From an uncultured Prevotellaceae bacterium (lineage in GTDB: Bacteria; Bacteroidota; Bacteroidia; Bacteroidales; Bacteroidaceae): a DNA stretch of 60,908 nucleotides. The position numbers and the translations under genes were made by a program. The notes beneath the pieces were generated by a model, which did no database searches, had not been told where the DNA came from, and saw only the letters and a program-made list of their open reading frames with translations. This document shows positions 26,003-33,804 of the stretch, one piece after another; the first letter of the stretch is position 1; every line of letters starts with the position of its first letter. The stretch lies in contig CAMOTI010000117.1 of NCBI GenBank assembly GCA_946625675.1, positions 1-60,908 of the forward strand, given 5' to 3'.

Positions 26003-27379
26003 CTTGCTAATAGGGATGGGACGGGTGATGGCTGTGGTTTTGCCGTCTTTTTGGAATGCTTTGACACGGACGGTGTCTCTGTCGTTGAGTCCTGCAAGCA
26101 GGTTAGCTCCTACGTAGCATCTTCTGACGAAGGCAAACGGTTTTCCGGCAGCGTTACACTTGATACTGATGGGCCCTTCCACGACGACGATTTTTCCGAA
26201 GTGGCTGGCGGCTTCGTCGTCGGATGCGATGTCGATGCCCAGTAATGTGACTCGGTGCTGGTCGTCCTGCTTTATTCTTGCCTTGATGAAGTCACCAGGC
26301 TCGAGGGTCTTACGCCCTTTCAGCTTTTTCTTCGGTAAGACGATGGAAGAGCCGTCTGGATTTTTGAGTGTTGCCATCTCCTGTCCTTTCTTGCTGTTGA
26401 AGAATTTTTCGATGAGGAGTATGCTCATGGGCAGGTCGTCGAGCAGAAAATCCCGTGCCGGCATTGCCATCCGTTCGAGCCATTCTGCGGTTCGCTGCGC
26501 TGGCTGAGTTTCTTTGGGTATGGCTTCTGTGAGTCGGTAGTAGTCGGCAGGAATGTTCCATTGGTGGTTGGAATAGGTTGTGTAGAACTTGTTGAGGTCG
26601 AAGAGGGCTTGCTTGAAGTCTCTCTCTTGTATGAGTATTTCAGCAAGCCGCAGATGTATGGCACCGACGAAGTCGTCGTTACGTTGTACTGTGAGTGCCA
26701 TGCACAGTGCTGCCTTACGAAGCTCATGCGTGTCGATGAGGTCAGACAGTTCACTCCAGAAATAGGCTTTCTGCTCGGTGAGCAGAGCCTGCCTGTAAGC
26801 GTTTACGGCTTCCTTCCGCAAGCCTTGGCGTGCTAGTATGATGCCGAGTTGGCGTTGGTGTTCCGCGGTCTTAGGATATCTTGCCGTTGCTTTAGTGAGC
26901 AGGGTATTCATCATCACAAGCATGTTTGGGTCGTTGATAATTTTCATCTCCGCCATTGCCAGGTATGTGGTTTTTTGTACGAGCGACATGATGGTTGTGT
27001 TTTCGGCCTTGAACGGCATCCAGTCGTCGTCTCGGAAGTTGTCAACTCCCCACATGCTGAAGAACTTGGTGAACTTGAATTCGGGATAGGTCTTCTTAAT
27101 GCTGATGGCGAGATAAAGGAAGGATGAGTGGACGACCGACGGTCGTTCTGTGCAGAGTTGAAGATAGAGTGCGAGAGTTTGCCTGGATTCTTTTGAGCCT
27201 AATGACTGATAATGTGCCTTCAGCCTCCTATAGAGAATCCATGCGAATGTGAGATGGTAGTCGGTCGGGAGTTTTCCTTCTTTGAAGAGTGGCTGAGCCA
27301 TGTTGTAGGCTTCTTCGGCCGTTTTCTTGTCTTTTGAGAGTTTGAAGGCCTGGCTCATGATGCTGAATACGTTGTCCAT
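26000..27379 (-). CDS. TPR protein with C-terminal OB-fold-like domains, CRISPR-linked
   Basis: I do not recognise a named family with certainty. The 459 residues begin with helical TPR-like units (AFKLSKDKKTAEEAYNMAQP and later RQLGIILARQGLRKEAVNAY, ERDFKQALFDLNKFYTTYSN). From about residue 345 the sequence changes to beta-rich: KGRKTLEPGDFIKARIKQ, then GKPFAFVRRCYVGANLLAGL followed by DRDTVRVKAF. This pattern recalls cold-shock or S1-like nucleic-acid-binding domains. It is the last gene of the cas operon, 58 bp after cas2 and next to the leader. I infer an RNA- or DNA-binding accessory in adaptation or in Cas-complex work. No catalytic motif is visible. Confidence 0.6.
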   Translation of the reverse strand: MDNVFSIMSQAFKLSKDKKTAEEAYNMAQPLFKEGKLPTDYHLTFAWILYRRLKAHYQSLGSKESRQTLALYLQLCTERPSVVHSSFLYLAISIKKTYPEFKFTKFFSMWGVDNFRDDDWMPFKAENTTIMSLVQKTTYLAMAEMKIINDPNMLVMMNTLLTKATARYPKTAEHQRQLGIILARQGLRKEAVNAYRQALLTEQKAYFWSELSDLIDTHELRKAALCMALTVQRNDDFVGAIHLRLAEILIQERDFKQALFDLNKFYTTYSNHQWNIPADYYRLTEAIPKETQPAQRTAEWLERMAMPARDFLLDDLPMSILLIEKFFNSKKGQEMATLKNPDGSSIVLPKKKLKGRKTLEPGDFIKARIKQDDQHRVTLLGIDIASDDEAASHFGKIVVVEGPISIKCNAAGKPFAFVRRCYVGANLLAGLNDRDTVRVKAFQKDGKTTAITRPIPISK

Positions 27380-27437
27380 GGAGAAAGATTTTTGTTTTTG
27401 TTATTGTCGGTTGGATGAAGTCTCACTTGCCTCTGTT

Positions 27438-27923
27438 TCAAAAGAAGAGCGTGTTCTTGCTATTGGTGATGATGTCGACGTTGATGTTTTTTCCTATGAC
27501 CTTCATATTGCTGATGATATCAGTTGAGACAGGGCATACGATGATGCTGTCGTCGTTTTCGTAAAGTGCTTGTATTTCTGTGAGGTCATCTCGGATTTTT
27601 TTGTAGGTGGTGTTGTTGAGGTCGGCTAAGAATATTGACTTTTGAATCCTGGTACACCCCTGTTTAATGAGGTATTTTGCAACATTGTATCTGACCTTGT
27701 TGCTCTCGATGTCGTACATGATGAAAAAAATCATATTTCCAGTTGGTCTATGTGGTTTATTGACGATGCCGATGAGTGCGTCCACGCGTTCCTGCAGCGA
27801 TGGTAGCTCGTCGTCGTCGGATTCTTTGTTTTTCTCGTTGATGTATTGTGGATTCCCGAGACCTGCAGCTTTCAGTTTTCGCAGTGCCTCAAGATAGTCG
27901 TCGGCTCCTTTTTGTTTTCCCAT
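27438..27923 (-). CDS. cas2: Cas2 with N-terminal extension
   Basis: Residues 64-161 are a standard Cas2: MIFFIMYDIESNKVRYNVAK with Asp71 at the usual metal position, then YLIKQGCTRIQKSIFLADL and a C-terminal strand DSIIVCPVS. Cas2 bridges two Cas1 dimers in the integrase that adds new spacers. Residues 1-63 are an added, charged, mostly helical segment. The ATG at 27734 (residue 64) would give a plain Cas2. The longer frame is open and has a shared type of leader sequence in front of it, so I annotate the long form. The neighbours are the PrimPol gene upstream and the TPR/OB gene downstream. Confidence 0.9.
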   Translation of the reverse strand: MGKQKGADDYLEALRKLKAAGLGNPQYINEKNKESDDDELPSLQERVDALIGIVNKPHRPTGNMIFFIMYDIESNKVRYNVAKYLIKQGCTRIQKSIFLADLNNTTYKKIRDDLTEIQALYENDDSIIVCPVSTDIISNMKVIGKNINVDIITNSKNTLFF

Positions 27924-28057
27924 AGATTGTAGAGTTGAGAGTTTAGACGGTGATGGTTAGAGTTGAGAGGGCCATGCGGATGTTTTTTAGTTTAGAGTTG
28001 AGCGTTTAGAAAATCATGCGGACGGAAGTAAGTTACAAGACACACCACGTCGCGTCT
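27924..28057. repeat. Intergenic repeats between primase gene and cas2
   Basis: On the minus strand this gap starts right after the primase stop with the palindrome 28057-28038 (AGACGCGACGTGGTGTGTCT). It then contains CCGCATGAT/CCGCATGGC words and several units like CTCAACTCTAAAC before the cas2 start. No gene is present. Confidence 0.6.
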
Positions 28058-29071
28058 TTACCTGTTGAGGAACTGGATGATGATGTCGCGCAGAAGCGAG
28101 TTGAGAGCATCGTCGGTTCCGCATTTGGGACTGATGACGGCCGAGAATCCGTGCTTGCCATAAAAGAGGTTGACTTCTGCTTTCTTCAGTCCCAGCTGTG
28201 CGCTGATTTTTTTTCCGTACTGAATATTTCTCACTTCCTTGACGTAGAGTCCTGCCTGTTCGATGAAAGTCTTGAGGTCGTACATGATGTTCTGCAGCTC
28301 TTCCGGCACGTAGACTTGCTTGACAGCCGGCTCTCGCGGTTTGATTCCGAGCCGCTTTTTGATTTGGTCCATAATGTCGGTCTCAGGTTCGCGTGGTCCT
28401 TTTTTCTCCTTAGTCTCCGAGTTCGGATTGGGTAGACACCCGTCTTTTTCATTTTTCTTTGTTTGACTTACGTCGAAAGGCAGGTCTTCGTCCACAAAGC
28501 AAAACATGTCGATGGGCTCGCATTGTGGGTTGTAGTATGCTTCATGGTCGACGCTGATGAAACAGGCGCGCGACACGTCGCTTGTTACCTTGTCGACCAC
28601 CTGCTCAAGGTTGTATTGGGCTGATAGTCTTGTGAGGAACTCCTTATAGAATGAAGAGTATAGCCCCGCGTCGTAGCATCGCTCTTTGAGCCGGAACATC
28701 ACTTTCAGTCCGTCCTCACTTGGAGAGAGAAAGCACATCATCACTCGTGGGTCGGCTTGCAGCGTCTGTTTCACCTGCCGTATGTCCATCCCTTTAGCCG
28801 TGAGCTTGTCGATGTCGACGATGAAGCGGTCGATGTAGGCGAAATGAATTTTTTTCCGAGTGGCAGGCGAGAAAATTCCACAGACGATGTATGGCAGTTT
28901 CTTTTTTGCTTCTGCATACTGCTTGGAGTCGAGTTGATAGACAATGCGCAGCTGTCTGATGAGTGCCTCGTTGGCAGGCTTGGGGTGGAGAAGACTGTTG
29001 TAGAAATAATCCACGGGTACTTTCTGCAACGGATCGCCTGGTGCCGTTATGTTGGTTCCGAACATGATCAT
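28058..29071 (-). CDS. CRISPR-associated primase-polymerase (CAPP/PrimPol type)
   Basis: This 337-residue protein shows the BT4734-like (VirE N-terminal) primase-polymerase fold. The catalytic pair lies in IVDIDKL (Asp86 and Asp88). It is followed by MMCFLSPSEDGLKVMF, the second core motif, and by ISVDHEAYYNP with Asp175 as the third acidic residue. The C-terminal 120 residues have a charged linker and an unknown end region. PrimPols in cas1-cas2 loci can prime and copy nucleic acid, and they have been proposed to make or repair spacer DNA. Here the gene lies between cas1 and cas2 on the same strand. The stop touches a palindromic repeat. Confidence 0.8.
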   Translation of the reverse strand: MIMFGTNITAPGDPLQKVPVDYFYNSLLHPKPANEALIRQLRIVYQLDSKQYAEAKKKLPYIVCGIFSPATRKKIHFAYIDRFIVDIDKLTAKGMDIRQVKQTLQADPRVMMCFLSPSEDGLKVMFRLKERCYDAGLYSSFYKEFLTRLSAQYNLEQVVDKVTSDVSRACFISVDHEAYYNPQCEPIDMFCFVDEDLPFDVSQTKKNEKDGCLPNPNSETKEKKGPREPETDIMDQIKKRLGIKPREPAVKQVYVPEELQNIMYDLKTFIEQAGLYVKEVRNIQYGKKISAQLGLKKAEVNLFYGKHGFSAVISPKCGTDDALNSLLRDIIIQFLNR

Positions 29072-29201
29072 AGTATATTTAGTTTAGAGTCGAGTGTTTA
29101 GAGTTGAGAAGGCCACGGAGAGGGATGAGCGGACAGGGCAGAATGGGCGGGATGGTACTTGCTAAGATACGTGAAGTGGGTTGTTACGGTTATTGTTCTT
29201 T

Positions 29202-30200
29202 TTATTCTGGGGTGAGTCCGTCGGAGAAAGTTTTGAATTTTTGAGCGAGGTCTTGTATATAGAGGAATAGCTGTGTGCCTCGAGATCGTGTGACGCCTCG
29301 TTGTGTGATTTCTTCGTCGAGATAGTCGTTCATAGACTGGATGAGTACACGTCTGCCTAGTCCTTCGAGCCAGAATGATCCGTCGTCGCGAATGGAGTAA
29401 TACTCGTCGGTGACGATGTTTTGTGCCATGATGCGGTAGACGACATAGTCCACCCACACTCTGTATAGCTCGATGACGTCGTAGACGAGTACAGGCCGGT
29501 TGTAGTCGTCTCGGTGAAGTACTCCGATGTATGGGTCGATTCCCGCCTTGATCATGCTTCCCTCGATTTTGCTATAGAGCAGCCCGTATCCGTAGTTGAG
29601 GAATGCGTTGGTGACGTCCATTGCCGGATGTTGTGAGCGCTGTGAGATTCTGAATTCTTGCGGTATGAAGAGGTTGAGTGTCTCGAAATAGATTTTGGAC
29701 GCCTGTCCCTCCCATCCACGTAGAGTTGCCGCTATGTCGTTGACGATGAATCCGTCGAGGTGGCGTATTTTGGACTTGTAGTCCTCGAGCCGCCTTCGGC
29801 TGCGTTCTACTACTTCTGTTGCCTGCCTGTCTTCGGTTCGCATAAGTAGGAACATAGCTTGCTGGTTGTCGATTTTTTGGATAATCACCTCCTTAATCCA
29901 TTCCACGGCTTCGTGGGTGTAGGTGAAGTTGAGTTGCCCTTTCCTGATGGTGGATATGGAACCATATTTGGGACTCCACACCCTCCCGACAGGTTTTCCA
30001 GACTTTCCAACGAAGATTATTTCGATTTCTTTCTCGACTGCGAGCATGACAGCATCGCTTGATATTTGTGCTCCTCGGCTTATTTGTATGCTGGTGATGC
30101 TCGCTGGCGGAATCTTGTGCTTGCCTTCGGCCGTGGTAATGACGAATCCTTCCGTGTCGCGGTTGAGGCATACACCGTATGTGTTGAGTATGAGTTCCAT
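29202..30200 (-). CDS. cas1: Cas1 integrase
   Basis: Cas1 is the metal-dependent integrase that inserts spacers with Cas2. The 332-residue protein has the N-terminal beta domain (MELILNTYGVCLNRDTEGFV) and the helical catalytic domain. The active-site residues are present: Glu164 in RGWEGQASKIYF, His229 in IGVLHRDDYN, and Asp241/Glu244 in VLVYDVIELYR. Length is normal and there is no fused reverse transcriptase. The 5' leader before the start contains the CTCTAAACTCTCAACACTAA motif also found ahead of neighbouring adaptation genes. Confidence 0.95.
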   Translation of the reverse strand: MELILNTYGVCLNRDTEGFVITTAEGKHKIPPASITSIQISRGAQISSDAVMLAVEKEIEIIFVGKSGKPVGRVWSPKYGSISTIRKGQLNFTYTHEAVEWIKEVIIQKIDNQQAMFLLMRTEDRQATEVVERSRRRLEDYKSKIRHLDGFIVNDIAATLRGWEGQASKIYFETLNLFIPQEFRISQRSQHPAMDVTNAFLNYGYGLLYSKIEGSMIKAGIDPYIGVLHRDDYNRPVLVYDVIELYRVWVDYVVYRIMAQNIVTDEYYSIRDDGSFWLEGLGRRVLIQSMNDYLDEEITQRGVTRSRGTQLFLYIQDLAQKFKTFSDGLTPE

Positions 30201-30457
30201 GATTGTAGTTTAGTGTTGAGAGTTTAGAGTGCCATGCGGCCGGATGATTCTCAAGTTTTCGAATCTTCGAGACTACGAGGAAGTGTCATTCGGGCTGTTT
30301 TTTGTTGTTGAGAATGGGGTGAATGGGCAGAATGGATTTAATCCTCAGATCTTCTTAATTTTAATCATTGGAGACTTTGTGGGATTTTCTTTCACCTTAT
30401 TTTTTTTTCATTACTATTTGTCAAGTCTCTTTTTGATTGGGCCTTTGATGCTTTTTG
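30201..30457. other. Intergenic gap between helicase and cas1
   Basis: The 257 bases hold no supported gene. Near cas1 they contain the TTTAGTGTTGAGAGTTTAGA leader-type motif and GCCATGCGGCCGGATGATTC, which recurs in other gaps of the operon. The middle is AT-rich without a clear -7 box. Confidence 0.5.
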
Positions 30458-31915
30458 TTATAATCTTCTAAAGGTTCTGCCTATGGAGTCGTTGACGAAG
30501 AGCATGTTTTTTGCTCTTGTCATCGCTGTGTACATCCATTGATATTCAGATGCAGCGTTTCCCGGAGGAAGAAACCTTGGCATGTCGATATATACGTTTG
30601 TCCATTCCCCTCCTTGTGACTTGTGGCAAGTTATGACGTATCCAAAATTTGCTCTGATTGAATTGAGAAAGGGATCCTCAAGCATGTTTTGCTTGAAGGC
30701 CTGTGATTTTTGCTTAATACCTTGTCTGTACATCCGTTCGTGAAAGTCAATAAGAAGGCGCTTTTGTTGCTCTTGAGAAATGTTGCTACTGGCAGAATAA
30801 AGCACATCGAGCAGTATCAGTTGCTTCACTCTCCGTTTGGAAGCCAGCTCTTCGACTTCTATCTGTTGGAATGTCATTCCTGCTTGTTGGTATATATTTC
30901 CAACTTCCTTCACTACTACTTGGTCTCCGTTTGTCAGACCAGATATGTAGTTGTTTTGTGTCACCATCAACAAGTCGTCGATGGTGACGTTACCTTGCTT
31001 TCCGAGCGCAGCCCTCACCATTGCCGACTGAATGCTGATTTCCTTATTCGACCGGCTGATAAGCGTGGCATATTCATATCCGTTCCGACTTATGTCGTCC
31101 ACATAGTTGCGCATCATTCTTGACTTGTCGTTGAAAACGTCTATATGTTCGAATCCCAGAATGGGGAAACGTGCGAACCTGGGTTGTTCTGTAACATTCA
31201 ATATTTTGCGTATCTCTCCAGCCGCGATTGTGATGTCATTGTCATCGTCTTGCCTAACGATTTCGGTCAACTCCGCCTCCATGCAGGTGAGGAGACAACG
31301 ATTCTTTATGTACCAAGAAGACAAAGCGGGAGATTCTTTTTCTTTTACTGGTGGCAGTTGGCAGCTGTCGCCTACGAAAATGAATTTTCCTTTGCTGTCG
31401 AACTTCAGCAGGTCTGTAAGTGTCTGCCCACTTCCGAAAGTAGCTTGTGTGGGATTTTTCTCCTCTACATCGCCAATCATGGAAGACTCGTCCACGATGT
31501 AGAAACAACGTTTGTAAGTCGTGTTGTCTACTTCCACAGCTTCAAAATCAAGCAGCAGTTGTCCGACTTCGTCCATTTTTGGCTTTTTTTCGTTATTTTC
31601 GTATAATTCGTCGAGGTCGGTGTTAAGATCTTTGAATGTGTAGAGCTGTGAGTGAATAGTAGTTGCCGTGCGCCCTGTGATGTCGCGCATAATCTTAGCT
31701 GCTCTTCCTGTGGATGCCAATAACTTGAATGGCTCTTTCATCTTTTCCAGGTCGTTGATGAAAGTCTTGAGCAGTGTGGTCTTTCCCGTTCCGGCATATC
31801 CTTTGAGAATGAACACCTTGGTGTCGTCCTTCAGAAACTGGAGGAAACGGTCGTATGCCCGTTGCTGCGATGGTGTGAGCTTGATGGGCTGGTCTTCTGT
31901 GTTATTAGTTGCCAT
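30458..31915 (-). CDS. SF1 helicase (RecD/Pif1-like), adaptation-linked
   Basis: The 485-residue protein is a superfamily 1B DNA helicase. It begins with a Q-motif-like LTPSQQRAYDRFLQFL and has Walker A GYAGTGKT at 39-46. ASTGRAAKIMRDITGRTATT, the Walker B region FYIVDESSMI, and FVGDSCQLPPVKEK follow. Late motifs are GYVITCHKSQGGEWTNV and YTAMTRAKNMLFV with the arginine finger. It lacks the N-terminal extension of RecD2. It lies directly upstream of cas1 in the operon. I infer that it unwinds or prepares DNA for the Cas1-Cas2-PrimPol set, by analogy with nuclease-helicase partners in other systems. Confidence 0.85.
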   Translation of the reverse strand: MATNNTEDQPIKLTPSQQRAYDRFLQFLKDDTKVFILKGYAGTGKTTLLKTFINDLEKMKEPFKLLASTGRAAKIMRDITGRTATTIHSQLYTFKDLNTDLDELYENNEKKPKMDEVGQLLLDFEAVEVDNTTYKRCFYIVDESSMIGDVEEKNPTQATFGSGQTLTDLLKFDSKGKFIFVGDSCQLPPVKEKESPALSSWYIKNRCLLTCMEAELTEIVRQDDDNDITIAAGEIRKILNVTEQPRFARFPILGFEHIDVFNDKSRMMRNYVDDISRNGYEYATLISRSNKEISIQSAMVRAALGKQGNVTIDDLLMVTQNNYISGLTNGDQVVVKEVGNIYQQAGMTFQQIEVEELASKRRVKQLILLDVLYSASSNISQEQQKRLLIDFHERMYRQGIKQKSQAFKQNMLEDPFLNSIRANFGYVITCHKSQGGEWTNVYIDMPRFLPPGNAASEYQWMYTAMTRAKNMLFVNDSIGRTFRRL

Positions 31916-31966
31916 GATATTTGTTTTTCTGATTGTGTCTGAAGTGTTTTGCTCGTACCTGCCGGG

Positions 31967-32350
31967 CTATTCATATCTCCTGAGCCTAACGAACCTGAAT
32001 GTGGAGACTTTGCTGCCGTCGGGCAGTGAGGAAACCTCACGTCGCGTAGTAGAGGCCACGCAGGTGATGTCCGCTTCTTTCAAGAGCCGGACTACAGCGT
32101 AGGTGAGTGTCATCTCTCCCATGACGTGGACGGCATGGGGCTCGCCAGAAGTGCTGGTTTTCTCCGCCTCCCGGATTATTCTGCAGATTTCTCTGAAGAA
32201 TGCCACGGCTATCGCTTCTATGTCCTCTTCAGTGGCTTCTGGCTCCACGGTGGGGAAGGGCAGGTCGAATATTTCGCCGTAGTGTCTTGATGCCGCCAGT
32301 TGCTCCTCGCTCCATGCGCCCGACGGATGATTGGTGAAGTTTATGAACAT
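31967..32350 (-). CDS. Conserved small protein of unknown function, Rossmann-like
   Basis: The 127-residue protein opens MFINFTNHPSGAWSEEQLAA, a start I recall from an uncharacterised bacterial family. It ends with a conserved-looking half: VHVMGEMTLTYAVVRLLKEA, then DITCVASTTRREV and STFRFVRLRRY. The alternation of strands and helices suggests a small Rossmann-like fold, as in CARF-type or ring-nuclease proteins. No catalytic residues can be named. It sits between the CARF effectors and the adaptation helicase, 51 bp before the helicase gene. A role in cyclic-oligoadenylate turnover is conceivable but is pure inference from position and fold. Confidence 0.55.
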   Translation of the reverse strand: MFINFTNHPSGAWSEEQLAASRHYGEIFDLPFPTVEPEATEEDIEAIAVAFFREICRIIREAEKTSTSGEPHAVHVMGEMTLTYAVVRLLKEADITCVASTTRREVSSLPDGSKVSTFRFVRLRRYE

Positions 32351-32667
32351 GATAGTAAGTTTAAAGTTGAATGTTTAAGGATGAAAGTAAGCCATGCGGA
32401 GGGATGATTGGTGAGAAAGAAAATTATCTGGAATTGTCAGAAAATTTCTTTTGAAATATATTCTTGTCGGATTGTTGACAGTAGTGTGTCGGATTTTTGG
32501 ACGAAAATCAGACGTTAATCATGACGTGAATATTTTTGATATTGATTTTTTTTACACGAATTGACATGAATTTTATTCGAACACTAATCTGAACGAATTT
32601 TTACGAATTGTTTTAGGAGTTTTTTTCAAACATGAATTGAACGGATATGGCCGAATCAATATTATGC
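32351..32667. other. Gene-free gap with intergenic repeat motifs
   Basis: The 317 bases contain no supported gene. Near 32355-32410 lies the TTTAAAGTTGAATGTTTAAG leader-type motif and GCCATGCGGAGGGATGATTG. At 32560-32620 there are repeated ACGAATT words, as in CACGAATTGACATGAATT and TTTACGAATTG. No full promoter was found. The AT content is higher than in the flanking genes. Confidence 0.5.
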
Positions 32668-33804
32668 TTATTTTTTGTTGCTTTGTTTCATCTCGTTGGT
32701 GAGCCATTCGAAAAAATTCCGACTTTTGACAGCATCGTTTTTCAGTTCTTGCAGAGAAAAGTATGGCATCTCAACATTCTGACATTTTTCTCTTGCCTCT
32801 TCCTTCATTTCTCCATCGGTGAAGAAAATCCTTTTTGCCGCCAGTCCTCCATAAGTCCTGACAGAATTGTTGAATTTGTCTATATCCGTAATCGTATGAA
32901 TTTGTGTTTTGCATTCTATGAATAGCATCTTATCACCAGTGTTGATGATAATGTCAATTTCATTCTGAGTCTGTTCGTTGTTTGACTGCTTAACAACAAA
33001 CTCGCAGTTCATCCATATTTCTTTTGTCATATTCCATTGAGAGAGAAAGTGCGTGACATCCAGTTCGAACCAGCCACTGCTGAGCATAAGTCGCTTTATG
33101 TTTGGGGAAGAGATGTCTTTGTATTCAATCTTGTGGTTGTAGCGTTCTATTTCACAATGAAAAGAGTTGGTCTGCTCATTCCAGGAGATATAAGAATTCC
33201 CTTGTGGGTCTTCATGATACTCATTGTGATATGGATTTGCCGTGAAGCACTGAGTTGTCCGCTTAAATGCACCGATGTTTTTTTGCCTTATGGCTCTTAT
33301 CTGGCTTATAGCTTTAAAGTCTTCCTCAGTAAATATTGTATAGTTTGTATGTTTTTTTAGCTTAGTGCCATTCAATGAGAATATTTCAGCCATATCGGGA
33401 GAATAATCCAGTTTACGGCTGGAATAATTCTCCATATCCCAGACTAAATTATTCTGGTCGATAAAAATACACTTTGCATTCTTCCTTTGCTTGAAAAAGT
33501 TGTTGAAGAGGATTGACCAAGGCTTAGAACCACTCGAAAGGTTGATTGTTACGGTGTCTTCCTCATTTATATCAGCACTTAGCAGTTGAAGTTTTTTCCA
33601 AATAGAAACTAAGTCGAAAGCGTCGAATTCCACTTTACGGCAAGAAATATTCAGCTTTTCCTGCACAGCCTTTGCAATTGTGTCAGCTTGTCTTTCGGAT
33701 TTCAGAGAGTACACAAGGATGACGGCTTCAGGTGAGTCGTCTATGATTCCAGTGTAACTCGGCATGGGCTGTCCGCCCACGAGTGATATGTGGAGCTTAC
33801 TCAT
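32668..33804 (-). CDS. Card1/Can2-like CARF nuclease, copy A
   Basis: The 378-residue protein has an N-terminal CARF (DUF1887-like) domain beginning LHISLVGGQPMPSYTGIIDD, with INLSSGSKPWSILF as the second ligand-loop strand near residue 90. The C-terminal PD-(D/E)XK nuclease motif is clear: NEIDIIINTG with Asp284, then FIECKTQ with Glu297 and Lys299. Such proteins are activated by cyclic oligoadenylate made by Cas10 and cut DNA or RNA. The start overlaps the stop of the HEPN effector by eight bases, so the two are translated together. It is AT-rich compared with the chromosomal genes. Confidence 0.85.
   Translation of the reverse strand: MSKLHISLVGGQPMPSYTGIIDDSPEAVILVYSLKSERQADTIAKAVQEKLNISCRKVEFDAFDLVSIWKKLQLLSADINEEDTVTINLSSGSKPWSILFNNFFKQRKNAKCIFIDQNNLVWDMENYSSRKLDYSPDMAEIFSLNGTKLKKHTNYTIFTEEDFKAISQIRAIRQKNIGAFKRTTQCFTANPYHNEYHEDPQGNSYISWNEQTNSFHCEIERYNHKIEYKDISSPNIKRLMLSSGWFELDVTHFLSQWNMTKEIWMNCEFVVKQSNNEQTQNEIDIIINTGDKMLFIECKTQIHTITDIDKFNNSVRTYGGLAAKRIFFTDGEMKEEAREKCQNVEMPYFSLQELKNDAVKSRNFFEWLTNEMKQSNKK

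Noticed and set aside
29202-30200. Reverse transcriptase fused to Cas1
   Set aside because: Cas1 has normal length and no YxDD-type motif is seen in it or in the neighbouring genes.
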